Positions 51,366-60,276 of a DNA stretch of 64,000 nt are shown here, piece after piece. Both the position numbers and the translations under genes were made by a program. The stretch's first letter is position 1. Every line of letters starts with the position of its first letter. Source of the stretch: Ellagibacter isourolithinifaciens (GTDB lineage Bacteria > Actinomycetota > Coriobacteriia > Coriobacteriales > Eggerthellaceae); NCBI RefSeq assembly GCF_008831035.1, contig NZ_WAJR01000004.1:52828-116827 (forward strand). Direction: 5' to 3'. The notes under the pieces are model-generated. The model did not search any database. It was not told the DNA's origin and saw nothing but the letters and a program-made list of their open reading frames with translations.

Positions 51366-52670
51366 TTATGCATTGATGTACACATAAATGATGCGGATCG
51401 TGTCGGCGAGGTTGCCCGAGGCGTTCGCCACCGAGTAGTCATAGGAAAGGACCGCCGACCACGTATGGGAGACGCCGTTGATATCGATGTCACCCGAGAA
51501 CGGGCAATATTCCTTCACCAACGTGGTTCCGTCCGACGCGTAGGTGGAATACTCCGTCTTGTCGGCTGGGAGCGACACCGTGCCCGCGGGGACGGAGATG
51601 CCTGCCTCCTGAAGCGTCTTCTCGATGATCGACTCGTTTTTCACCGCGTCTGAGAACGAGAGCGTGCCGTAGCCGAGCGACGCCGTGCCGGCGGAATAGC
51701 CCGCCTGAACGACCGCCCCGTCCTCGTCGAGGCCCAGATACAGCGTCGGCGTGCCCGTGCGCGTGTCGGCAGGCTCGTCGGTCAAGGCCACGCGAACTTC
51801 GGTCTTGATGGGGTTGCCCTCCTCGTTGACCTCGTTCGACACGGTAACCTGAGCGCCACGCCCAACCTTGGCGAGCGCATCGTCTTGCGTGCAGCCCAAA
51901 AGCTCGGTCAAGTTCGGTGCGCTCGTCTTCTTCACGGTCGACGTGGCGTCGTTTCCTTCGCTTCCCGCCTGCAGCGAGCTCGTATCCTGGTTCGATTGCT
52001 GCTGCTGGGTCTGCTGGTAGGCGGCCGTCTGCGCGGTTTGGAACAGGCGGACGGCGAAGTACCCGCCGGCGGCGAGCAGAAGCACGAGCAGCACCACGAC
52101 CACAATGAGGATGCGACGCATGCGGCGCGATTTGCGCATGTAGGAGGGGATTTCCTCCTTTGCAGCCGAAGAGTGGCGCCCGCGCGCGGGAGCGGGGTCG
52201 GCGGGAACGTCGGGGTCGAACGTCGAGGGCTCGACCACGGGCTCGAGGCTCTCGAGCGCATCGGGGTATTCGTCCTCGTCGTCGCCTTTGTAGCTGAAAC
52301 CGCCCGCGTGTGCCCCCTGGGAAGAGCCGCGCGCTTCGCCTGCGGTATAGGCATCATCCGCGTCAAGCGGCGCGCCCGCATCGGAAGAGCCGTCCTGCGC
52401 GTCCCACGCATCGGCTGCGTAGGGGTCGTTGCCCGCAATCGGGGCAAAGCGGTCCGTCCTCCCTGGCTTATCGTCCGCGAAGGCGTCTTCCTCGAAGGCT
52501 ATCTCGCCCTCCTCGCCGGAATAGGCGTGCCGGCCCCCTTCCGACCAGCCGTCATCGCCTATGGGCGCGAACGCCTGGGTCAATCCGATGTCGTTCGAGC
52601 GATCGACCTCGCCCTTGCGCATCGCCTGATCGTCTCTGCCTTCTGTTGCTTTTCCAGTGTGTTTCGGCAT
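51366..52670 (-). CDS. Single-pass membrane protein with extracytoplasmic domain, unknown function
   Basis: The 434-residue protein starts at ATG 52670 (MPKHTGKATEG) behind GAAAGG. An acidic, low-complexity cytoplasmic half of about 175 residues is followed by positively charged RKSRRMRR and a membrane helix (ILIVVVVLLVLLLAAGGYF). Outside the cell there is a Gln/Ser linker and a domain with APNLTELLGCTQDDALAKVG, which resembles one PASTA-like repeat, and a C-terminal part with SFSDAVKNESIIEKTLQ. I do not recognise the full protein. It may be a cell-envelope factor. Its gene follows the small membrane protein gene by 39 nt. Confidence 0.7.
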   Translation of the reverse strand: MPKHTGKATEGRDDQAMRKGEVDRSNDIGLTQAFAPIGDDGWSEGGRHAYSGEEGEIAFEEDAFADDKPGRTDRFAPIAGNDPYAADAWDAQDGSSDAGAPLDADDAYTAGEARGSSQGAHAGGFSYKGDDEDEYPDALESLEPVVEPSTFDPDVPADPAPARGRHSSAAKEEIPSYMRKSRRMRRILIVVVVLLVLLLAAGGYFAVRLFQTAQTAAYQQTQQQQSNQDTSSLQAGSEGNDATSTVKKTSAPNLTELLGCTQDDALAKVGRGAQVTVSNEVNEEGNPIKTEVRVALTDEPADTRTGTPTLYLGLDEDGAVVQAGYSAGTASLGYGTLSFSDAVKNESIIEKTLQEAGISVPAGTVSLPADKTEYSTYASDGTTLVKEYCPFSGDIDINGVSHTWSAVLSYDYSVANASGNLADTIRIIYVYINA

Positions 52671-52709
52671 TGCGATACCTTTCAATCTCTTCGCAGGTCA
52701 CAGGCCCTT

Positions 52710-53144
52710 CTAGCCCATAAACGCCACGTAGTACACGATGAATGCGGCGATTCCTATGAGGGCCACCGCGATAATGCCCTTCTGCATGCCGGACATCTTG
52801 GTGCCCTCGAGGTCCGCAAGCGTCGTCTCCTCGTAACCCTTGCGAGCAGGGGCGGACGCCTTACGAGCAGGCTTGTCGGCTTTCGCGGCACGCTCGGGAG
52901 CAGGGGTGGAAACTCTCTCGGCGGGAGCGGCACCTGCCGAAGCGCGATCGGCGAAGCCTTCCCCACCGTCAACCACGGACGTCTTGTTCGCCGCGCTCGC
53001 TGCCGCCTCGTCTCCTGCGGGCTGCGCTGCGGACTCGCCTTCCCCATAGCTGCGAAAACGGGGGGCGCCCGCTTCGATCACAACATCGTCCTCGTCGTCG
53101 GACGCAACGCTGATATGCGAGAATTTTTGGGCGTCTCCAGTCAC
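52710..53144 (-). CDS. Small tail-anchored membrane protein, unknown function
   Basis: The 144-residue protein has a charged, Ala/Pro/Lys-rich N-terminal region and one C-terminal membrane helix (GIIAVALIGIAAFIVYYVAFM). It starts at GTG 53144 behind AAAGGA. No motif is recognised. It precedes the larger membrane protein gene in the same direction and probably shares its transcript. Confidence 0.65.
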   Translation of the reverse strand: MTGDAQKFSHISVASDDEDDVVIEAGAPRFRSYGEGESAAQPAGDEAAASAANKTSVVDGGEGFADRASAGAAPAERVSTPAPERAAKADKPARKASAPARKGYEETTLADLEGTKMSGMQKGIIAVALIGIAAFIVYYVAFMG

Positions 53145-53297
53145 GGCCTTATCCTTTCCGTCGTCTTCGCACGATTATAGATGATTGGCCCAAGCCGTTG
53201 CGTCTTCCCTGCGATATATCCACGTTGCCCCCAGGCGGCGGGGCGCGTTGTGCGACAATAGGAAGCGAACGAGAAGCCCTTCCGAGAAAGACGTCCT

Positions 53298-56225
53298 ATG
53301 GAACTCACCCCTTGTAAAACCGTGCACGGGTTCACCGTGCGCACCACCTCCGACCTGCCCGAAATCGACGGGCGCGCCTACGTGCTCGACCACAACGCCT
53401 CGCGCGCGCAGCTGCTCTACCTGCAAAACGACGACGCGAACAAGGCGTTCTCGATCGCTTTCAAGACACCGCCCGCGAACGACACGGGCGTCTTCCACAT
53501 CCTCGAGCACTCGGTGCTTTGCGGCTCGGACAAGTTTCCCGTGAAAGAGCCCTTCGTAAACCTGCTCAAAAGCTCGATGCAGACGTTCTTGAACGCTATG
53601 ACCTACCCCGACAAGACGATCTACCCCGTGGCGAGTACCAATGAGCAAGATCTTTTGAACCTCATGGACGTCTATCTCGACGCCGTGCTACACCCCGCCA
53701 TCTTCCACAAGCGCGCGATCTTCGAGCAGGAAGGCTGGCATGTGGAACTCGCCGGCGAGGAGGGCTCGGGCAAGCTCGCCTACAACGGCGTAGTGTATAA
53801 CGAGATGAAAGGCGCGCTCTCCGACCCCGAGTCGATTCTCTACGACGAGCTTTCGGCGACGCTGTTCCCCGACACGGCGTACCGCTTCGAGTCGGGCGGC
53901 AAGCCCTCCGCCATCCCGACGCTATCCTACGAGGAGTTCCTCGACACCCACCGCCGTCACTACAACCTGGCCAACGCGAAGATCGTGCTCTACGGGAACA
54001 TGGATATCGAGAGGTTCCTCGCTTTCCTCGACGAGCGCTATCTTGCGCCCGATGCCGCCGAGGCAGGCGCCGATGGTGCACCGAACCCGCTTGAGCTGCA
54101 GGCGCCCGTCATGTCATTCGGGAACAAGACGCCCATGAAGACGGCGCCCGAGAACGCCTGCTGCGCGGTCGGCTTCGTGGCGGGAACCGCCGCCGACAGA
54201 GAGCGCATGATCGCAATGGACATCCTGCTCGACGCGATCTTCGGCTCGAACGAAGCGCCTGCGAAGCGCGCGCTGCTCGACGAGAACCTCGCCTGCGACA
54301 TCGTCGCCTACATGGCCGACGCCATGTTGCAGCCTTTTGCCGTCGTGCAGGCAAAAGGCCTTGAGGAAGACGCCGCCGAGCGCCTGCGACCTGCGCTTTC
54401 TCGTGTGCTTACAGAGCTTGCGGACGGCGCGCTCGACCACGACGTGGTGGCGGCTGCTCTCTCGCATGCCGAGTTCGTGATGCGCGAGCAGAACTTCGGG
54501 ATCGCCGACGGCGTGGCGCTCGCGTGCTCGTGCATGGCCGGCTGGCTCTACGACGACGATGCCGCGCTCGATTATCTGCGCTACGAGGATGCGTTCGAAA
54601 GCCTGCGCAAGAAGCTCGACGAGGGCTACTTCGAGCAACTGATTCGCGAGGTGTTCCTGGAGAACAACCACGTAGCCGACGCGGAGGTTGTGCCTGTTGA
54701 CAAGGCCCCCGATGACGACGATGCCGCGGCCACCCGCTTGGCCCAGATGGAACGCAAGCTCGACGACAAGCGGATCGCCGCGATCGAAGCCGACGTCGCC
54801 GCCCTTCGCCGTGCACAGGAGGAGCCCGACTCGCCCGAAGCGCTCGCGACCCTTCCCCGCATGCGCGCAAACGACATCGAGCAAGCGCCCGCAGAGCCCG
54901 CTTTCCGCCTCGACGAATCGGGAGAGATTCCCGTGATCAGGCACGATGTGGCGACGCGCGGCATCGTGTACGCGTATCGCTACTACGGCCTGGAGCGCCT
55001 TGCCTTCGAGGAGCTGCCCTATGCGAAGATTCTCGCCATGGTGCTCGGCAAGCTTGCGACGAGCAAGCACACCGCGACGGAGATCGACACGCTCACGCAG
55101 GCGAAGCTCGGAAACCTCGCCTTCTACACCGAGGCGCACGAGCGGGAAGACGACCGCAGCGCGCTTTCCCCGAAGCTGACCGTGTCGTGCTCGACGCTCG
55201 CCGAGAACGCCGAGTGGGCGGCGACGCTACCGAGCGAGATCATCGAAGAGACGCTTTACGACGACTTTGGCAAGATCCGCGACATCCTCGTGCAGAAGCG
55301 CGTCAGCATGGAGCAGAATTTCGCGAACGCTGGGCACACTGCAGCGATGGCGCACGTCGCGTCCTACTACCTGCCCGCCGCCGTCGTGCGCGAGCAGATC
55401 GACGGAGTGGGTTTCTATCGGTTCCTGAAGCGCACGCTCGCCACGTTCGACAATGAGAAGGAAACTCTCGCCACGAAGCTTACCGAAGTGGCGCGCCGCA
55501 TCTTCACCGACGACAACTGCACAATCGGCTTCACGGGCAAGGACGACGATTTTAACCGCGTGATGGGCGCGGGAATGGCCACGGGCCGCACCGGGGAGCC
55601 GGGCTGCACGGCGCGCCTCGTCGTGCCCGAACCGCAGGTCCCCGCAACCGGCGAGGCGTTCGCCGTGCCGACGGACGTGACCTACACCGCGCTCGGCTTC
55701 GACCGCCGCTTGCTCGGAGTCCCCTATTCGGGCGCCTGGCTCGTGGCGTCGAGGGCGCTATCCTACGACTTTTTATGGAACGAGGTGCGCGTGAAGGGCG
55801 GCGCCTACGGAGCAGGGTTCTCGCCCACCCGCACGGGCAACCTGCGCTTCTACTCGTATCGCGACCCGCATGTCGACGAGACCCTCGAGCGCTTCCGCGC
55901 GGCAGGCGCGTGGCTTTCCGATTTCAGCCCGAGCGAACCGGAGATGGACGGCTACATCGTCTCGACCGTCGCGGGCCTCGACGCGCCATTGAAGCCCCGC
56001 GAGCTCGCGCGGCGCCAGGACGGCTACGTGTTCGCGCACATCGACCCGGCAGAGCGCCTGGTCACGCGTTCACAGGTAGCAAATGCGACCATCGAAGAGG
56101 TGCGGGCGCTCGGAGACGCCGTGAGCCAGGCGGCGAGCAAGAACATTGCCTGCGTGTTCGGCAACCGCGAGATCATCGAGAGCGCGAAGGCCGACTTCAC
56201 TGTGGTGGACTTGCTCGGAGAGTAA
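53298..56225 (+). CDS. M16C-family metalloprotease (PreP-like insulinase)
   Basis: The 975-residue protein has the inverted zinc motif HILEH (67-71 region) with a downstream glutamate in NGVVYNEMKGA, the M16C signature. The succeeding sequence SSMQTFLNAMTYPDKTIYPV and the C-terminal GGAYGAGFSPTRTGNLRFYSY are typical of PreP/Cym1-type oligopeptidases, which form a closed chamber from two homologous halves. No signal peptide is present, so it is cytoplasmic and probably degrades peptides. It stands alone on the plus strand. Confidence 0.93.
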   Translation: MELTPCKTVHGFTVRTTSDLPEIDGRAYVLDHNASRAQLLYLQNDDANKAFSIAFKTPPANDTGVFHILEHSVLCGSDKFPVKEPFVNLLKSSMQTFLNAMTYPDKTIYPVASTNEQDLLNLMDVYLDAVLHPAIFHKRAIFEQEGWHVELAGEEGSGKLAYNGVVYNEMKGALSDPESILYDELSATLFPDTAYRFESGGKPSAIPTLSYEEFLDTHRRHYNLANAKIVLYGNMDIERFLAFLDERYLAPDAAEAGADGAPNPLELQAPVMSFGNKTPMKTAPENACCAVGFVAGTAADRERMIAMDILLDAIFGSNEAPAKRALLDENLACDIVAYMADAMLQPFAVVQAKGLEEDAAERLRPALSRVLTELADGALDHDVVAAALSHAEFVMREQNFGIADGVALACSCMAGWLYDDDAALDYLRYEDAFESLRKKLDEGYFEQLIREVFLENNHVADAEVVPVDKAPDDDDAAATRLAQMERKLDDKRIAAIEADVAALRRAQEEPDSPEALATLPRMRANDIEQAPAEPAFRLDESGEIPVIRHDVATRGIVYAYRYYGLERLAFEELPYAKILAMVLGKLATSKHTATEIDTLTQAKLGNLAFYTEAHEREDDRSALSPKLTVSCSTLAENAEWAATLPSEIIEETLYDDFGKIRDILVQKRVSMEQNFANAGHTAAMAHVASYYLPAAVVREQIDGVGFYRFLKRTLATFDNEKETLATKLTEVARRIFTDDNCTIGFTGKDDDFNRVMGAGMATGRTGEPGCTARLVVPEPQVPATGEAFAVPTDVTYTALGFDRRLLGVPYSGAWLVASRALSYDFLWNEVRVKGGAYGAGFSPTRTGNLRFYSYRDPHVDETLERFRAAGAWLSDFSPSEPEMDGYIVSTVAGLDAPLKPRELARRQDGYVFAHIDPAERLVTRSQVANATIEEVRALGDAVSQAASKNIACVFGNREIIESAKADFTVVDLLGE

Positions 56226-56370
56226 GGCTTGCTTGTCGGGTGCGGGCCGAAAGCGCCTGCGCCCGAGGCGTGCCCAACCGCGCCCGCATGATTCGAGCCC
56301 GCATTGCGAGTCGGAAAAGTACATCGAATTGAAGAGATTCTGGCACGAAATCGCTGCTCTAAATGCGAAA

Positions 56371-56388
56371 CGCCTCCGAAAGGAGGCG
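56371..56388 (-). terminator. Bidirectional terminator between the M16 protease and the binding-protein gene
   Basis: CGCCTCC (56371-56377) pairs with GGAGGCG (56382-56388) around GAAA. On the minus strand it is followed by TTTCGCATTT, which suits the end of the solute-binding gene. Confidence 0.75.
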
Positions 56389-56463
56389 CTTCAACTAATG
56401 AAGCATTTCCACTTGTGAGTTGCGGATCGGGCAATGGCAAGCCGCCACCTGAGGTGGTGCAGC

Positions 56464-57453
56464 TTACGAAGCCTTCACGGCGTTCGACCCAGCCGAGGAC
56501 GCGCCTCCCGACGTCGTATCGGTCGAGGTAGCACCCTGCGCGCTCGCACCAGCAGACGCCGCGTCGGTCGAGGTTGCGCCGTTCGTCGTCGAGTCCGATT
56601 TCGCCTTCGCGCCCGATGTCGCCCCAGCGGTGAGCTTCACCGACGAGAGGTCCATGTTGCCGCCTAGCCACTTCGACTGGATAACACTCATCACTCCATT
56701 GGAGTTCAGAGAGCTCACGGCGTTGGCGATGGCGGTCTTCAAGTCAGAGTTGCTATCGAGCACACCGACGCAATAGCCACTCGGCTGCTGCATGAGCGCG
56801 ATAATGCTCGCGTTGATGTTCGACCCGTTCGCATAGTACTTGCCGATGACCGCGTCGGCGGCAACGTATTGCACCTGTCCCGAGCTCAAAGCCGCGAACG
56901 CCTCTTTCGGGCTGGAGGTGGAGGTGAGCGACGTGTCGCCGAACTCGTTCATGACGGCCCAAGCGCTCGTGGAGGAAACCTGCGCGGCGAACTTGGCACC
57001 AGTCGTCGCAGTCGGAACAGCAGCGTTCTCCGACATGGCGAAGAGCGCGATGCCCGTGGGCAGATAAGAGTCGGATTTCCAGAACGAACCGTCAGTCGAG
57101 GACTTGTCGATGCCGAGCACGATGTCGACCGACCCGTCCTTGAGCGCGCCTTCGGGATCGCTGCCCGTATCGACGATGGAAAGCTTCAGGCCGAGGCTGT
57201 CCGCAATGGCAGCGGCCACGTCGACGTCGATGCCAACGATCTTGTTGCCCGACATGCCGGCGAGCGGGGCGCGGCCCGTGTTCACGCCGACGCGCAAAAC
57301 GCCGGCTTCCTTAATGGTCGGCGATTGAACCTGAGGGGTCTTCGTCTCGGGCTCGTAAGTGGAATCGGTCGAGCAGCCCGTCATTGCGAACGCAAGAGCC
57401 ATGGCGCAACCGATCGCCACGCATAGGATAGCTTTCCGAAAACGCTTCGTCAC
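56464..57453 (-). CDS. Amino-acid-type ABC solute-binding lipoprotein
   Basis: I start at GTG 57453 behind GGAGG; the protein has 329 residues. The signal peptide KAILCVAIGCAMALAFAMTGC ends in a lipobox, quoted here as AFAMTGC. The domain is a SBP_bac_3 fold: GVLRVGVNTGRAPLAG, VGIDVDVAAAIADSLGLKL, KDGSVDIVLGI and WAVMNEFGD. The last 60 residues are a Ser/Thr/Ala/Gly tail with GATSTD repeats, which may be glycosylated or act as a spacer. No permease or ATPase gene is adjacent, so its transporter must be elsewhere or it acts as a sensor. Confidence 0.88.
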   Translation of the reverse strand: MTKRFRKAILCVAIGCAMALAFAMTGCSTDSTYEPETKTPQVQSPTIKEAGVLRVGVNTGRAPLAGMSGNKIVGIDVDVAAAIADSLGLKLSIVDTGSDPEGALKDGSVDIVLGIDKSSTDGSFWKSDSYLPTGIALFAMSENAAVPTATTGAKFAAQVSSTSAWAVMNEFGDTSLTSTSSPKEAFAALSSGQVQYVAADAVIGKYYANGSNINASIIALMQQPSGYCVGVLDSNSDLKTAIANAVSSLNSNGVMSVIQSKWLGGNMDLSSVKLTAGATSGAKAKSDSTTNGATSTDAASAGASAQGATSTDTTSGGASSAGSNAVKAS

Positions 57454-57873
57454 CGTAACCTCCGTCTGTTCCTTTTCATGCGCTTCTTTCGGCTGACCTA
57501 GTCTTTGCCCCCACACTCGCGCACTGGGTCGTGAGCTTGCACCCGTAGTACCTCTCGCCCGCGGCGGCCTTGTGCCGCACGAAAATGGGATCGGGCGGTG
57601 CGACTTACCTCTAGGACGCGCCATGCTCGCTGCGCGCAAAACGCGCAACTTACGTGGATCCTTTCGACCGCGTCTGCCTTGGACTGAGAAACGCCCGGAG
57701 CGTTTCCGCAACTACAGACCCGAAAGAAGCACGTTTCAGTGTAGCAGAACGGCAACAGCGAATAGAAGCACACACATCATTCCACATGGAAGTGGGGAAA
57801 GAAGACGCTTGGGGTAATATGGGGGCAAACGAATGCATGGCAACGAGAAGGTCGTACGCCAAAGGGGGTTTCC
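57454..57873. other. Intergenic region between the binding-protein and PucR-type genes
   Basis: A hairpin GAAACGC/GCGTTTC lies at 57688-57706. I searched for a T-box or other riboswitch in front of the binding-protein gene and saw none. AAGGGGG precedes the PucR-type gene at 57874. Confidence 0.4.
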
Positions 57874-59448
57874 ATGCTTTTCCCACTCAGCATCATCGAA
57901 CCCTGCCTCGAGAAGGCGGGCGTGCCCATCGAGGTCCCTCCCGATTGGGCTCTGCGCACGTTTTCCTATGCCAGCAGCGACACCTCGGCAATCGAAGAGG
58001 ACGACGGAGAGCAGGCGCTTCTCGTCGCTTCCTTCAGCCAGGCGCTCAAGATGGCAGGCGACGGCCAAACACGCCCGGTTCTCGCGGTCACCGCAGCCGA
58101 CGACGCGAAGGACCCGGCAATCGATAGCGAACGAGCAGCGTTTCCCCTCGTCGTCACCTCACTTTCCCCCGCCGCTGTCTGCAGCACGGTCAACCGCTAC
58201 CTCGTGGGCATCCGGGAATGGGATGCCGAGATGTCGCGCCTTGTCCTCTCCAATTGCTCGACCCAGCAGCTCATTGACCTGAGCGAGAAAGTGCTAGGGA
58301 AATACATCGCCCTCTCCGATGCTCTCTATGCGCGCGTCGCCGCGACACCGCACTTCCCTCCGCTCGACAACATGAGCCGCGCGCTCATCGAGACGGGTAG
58401 CTATCCGACCTCGATGATCCCCCAAATCGAGCGCCTCGCCCAAGACCAGCGCTGGCATACGCAAAACAAAAGCCACCTCGACCAGGGAGGCAACGCCATC
58501 AACCCACTCCCCAACATGTCGCGGATATATCGCCTCGGGGGAAATTATGCAGCACATCTCGTTATGGTCTCTTCCGAAACATTCAAGCCTTGGCAGCAGT
58601 TCCTGTTTAACCTGCTCGCCGACCAAATCGGTACTTGCCTCGATCGATTTTGGCAAACGACCCTCCCCTCGCGAGATAAAGGGGCGGCGTTTCTTTCGTC
58701 GATACTGAACGATAACATCCACGACCCCTACGATTTCAAAGAGAAGGCTCGCCTGTTCGGCCTGCCGGTCGAGGGAGTTTTCGAGATAGCGGTAATCACG
58801 GGCGCCGAAGAGTGCGGCGGCGTCGCGCACATCGCACATCAGATTCGCACGGGGCTCCAAGCGTGCCGCACCGTGATAGCCGACCAACGCATCTATGTAC
58901 TGATGATTTCGGCAAAGCGAAGTTCAAAGAAGATTGCCAGCATGGAAGAAGCGCTGTTCGAGGCAGTTTCCCGCCTTAAGGCGAAGATAGGGCTTTCCTC
59001 GCGTTTCGACCTGCTCGAGTACTGCCATATGGGGCGCATGGAAGCGGATGTTGCCCTGGAGTACGGCCAGAAGAACTATTCGAAGTACCTCGCCTTGCAG
59101 TCCAGCGAGCCCTACATCGACTGCGTCTTCCGATTCAACCGCTATTTCCCCTGCTACCTGGTTGATCCGTACGCTGACACCGCAGAGTTCATCGCGAAGT
59201 ACGCCGCATCCCCCAATCTCGTGAGCAGGCTCCGCCGCGCCGACGAGGAGAACGGGACCAACGATTTCGGCCTCTTAAAGATCTACCTCTATTTCGACCG
59301 CAGCGTGAAGAAGACGGCCGAGCTTTTGAACATGCATCGCAATACCGTAGTGTATCGACTCAACAAGATCAAAACCGACTACCGAATCGACCTGGACAAT
59401 TGCGACACACGTCTCTTCCTTCACTACCTTTTCGGAATCATGGATTAA
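57874..59448 (+). CDS. PucR-type transcriptional regulator
   Basis: The 524-residue protein ends in the PucR helix-turn-helix: YFDRSVKKTAELLNMHRNTV followed by VYRLNKIKTDYRIDLD. The central region (residues about 280-400) resembles the GGDEF-like/CdaR sensory part of this family. The N-terminal 200 residues have no domain I recognise. AAGGGGG lies 5 nt before ATG 57874. It converges with the molybdoenzyme operon that ends at 59489, and is the nearest candidate to regulate it. PucR-type regulators usually respond to purines or small organic substrates. Confidence 0.85.
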   Translation: MLFPLSIIEPCLEKAGVPIEVPPDWALRTFSYASSDTSAIEEDDGEQALLVASFSQALKMAGDGQTRPVLAVTAADDAKDPAIDSERAAFPLVVTSLSPAAVCSTVNRYLVGIREWDAEMSRLVLSNCSTQQLIDLSEKVLGKYIALSDALYARVAATPHFPPLDNMSRALIETGSYPTSMIPQIERLAQDQRWHTQNKSHLDQGGNAINPLPNMSRIYRLGGNYAAHLVMVSSETFKPWQQFLFNLLADQIGTCLDRFWQTTLPSRDKGAAFLSSILNDNIHDPYDFKEKARLFGLPVEGVFEIAVITGAEECGGVAHIAHQIRTGLQACRTVIADQRIYVLMISAKRSSKKIASMEEALFEAVSRLKAKIGLSSRFDLLEYCHMGRMEADVALEYGQKNYSKYLALQSSEPYIDCVFRFNRYFPCYLVDPYADTAEFIAKYAASPNLVSRLRRADEENGTNDFGLLKIYLYFDRSVKKTAELLNMHRNTVVYRLNKIKTDYRIDLDNCDTRLFLHYLFGIMD

Positions 59449-59488
59449 CGGGCCCACATTACCAAATCCCAGACTGCCTCGCCCCGAA

Positions 59489-59767
59489 TCAGCCTTTATA
59501 GAGATGGTTGCCGTCTGGCCATCTGCAGGGATGGAGCGCGCCCACTTGATTCTCGCGCACATTGTACATGCAGGGGATGTCGCACAAAAGGCCCGTCCAA
59601 TTGCAACGGAGTCGCTCGCGAGGAGGCAGGGCGGCGCCGCAGCGGGGGCATACCCACTTCTCGTAGCGACCGCGCATCACGAGCCTGCCGCACGCCTTGC
59701 AGACGACTGGCTTGGGATGAGGCGGCCGGCACTTCCCGCAAAAGGGATTGCAGCTCATACAGCCCAT
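59489..59767 (-). CDS. Small Cys-rich zinc-ribbon protein
   Basis: The 92-residue protein starts at ATG 59767 behind AAAGGA and has twelve cysteines, including CMSCNPFCGKC (3-13), CKACG (23-27) and CPRCG (40-44), then RCNWTGLLCDIPC. Two or more zinc or Fe-S sites are likely. It lies 164 nt downstream of the ferredoxin-like gene of the molybdoenzyme pair on the same strand, paralleling the zinc-ribbon gene behind the other molybdoenzyme. Confidence 0.6.
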   Translation of the reverse strand: MGCMSCNPFCGKCRPPHPKPVVCKACGRLVMRGRYEKWVCPRCGAALPPRERLRCNWTGLLCDIPCMYNVRENQVGALHPCRWPDGNHLYKG

Positions 59768-59931
59768 GGCAAGATTCCTTTCCCGCGACGCAAGTCGGCC
59801 CGCACACGAGGAACGGCCGACAGGCGCTCTGACGGATACGGCTCGCCATCGACGACACAAGCCGGCCCGCGCGCACGAAGCGAGCAAAGCCGGCTTGCAT
59901 CAGGCGAGGTCGCTGTGAAGCTAGTGCTTCT

Positions 59932-60264
59932 CTACAGCGAGTAAATCATCGACTTCGGGTACTTCTCGGCGTATTTCACAAGCTCTTCGAGCGGCCCGTA
60001 TTCCATGACGCCCGCCTGGCAGTGATGCACGCAGGTGGGAAGGCGCCCCTCCGCCGTACGCTCAGTGCACAGGTCGCACTGGTGCGAGGGGTATGGGATG
60101 TAAGTGAACTCCCATTTGCCATCGAGCATCTGGCGCGGTCCGTCCTGCAGCACGTGCATGCCGAACTGACCCTTGGGAAGCTTATGCTCCTTCTTGCACG
60201 CCACCTCGCAGCTGTGGCAGCCGGTGCAGAACTCGTAGTTGATGAAAAGGCCGTTTGCGCTCAT
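59932..60264 (-). CDS. 4Fe-4S ferredoxin-type electron-transfer subunit
   Basis: The 110-residue protein has two sets of four cysteines: Cys13, 16, 19, 23 (CTGCHSCEVAC) and Cys63, 66, 78, 82 (CDLCTER, CVHHC). It is a short version of the NrfC/DmsB-type subunits, which normally carry four clusters. There is no signal peptide. It is encoded 12 nt after the catalytic subunit and should pass electrons to it in the cytoplasm. Confidence 0.92.
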   Translation of the reverse strand: MSANGLFINYEFCTGCHSCEVACKKEHKLPKGQFGMHVLQDGPRQMLDGKWEFTYIPYPSHQCDLCTERTAEGRLPTCVHHCQAGVMEYGPLEELVKYAEKYPKSMIYSL

Positions 60265-60276
60265 TTCCTGCTCCTC

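Noticed and set aside
57454..57873. Possible T-box or other riboswitch before the amino-acid-type binding protein
   Set aside because: No T-box sequence or other known aptamer core could be found; only a short GAAACGC/GCGTTTC hairpin.
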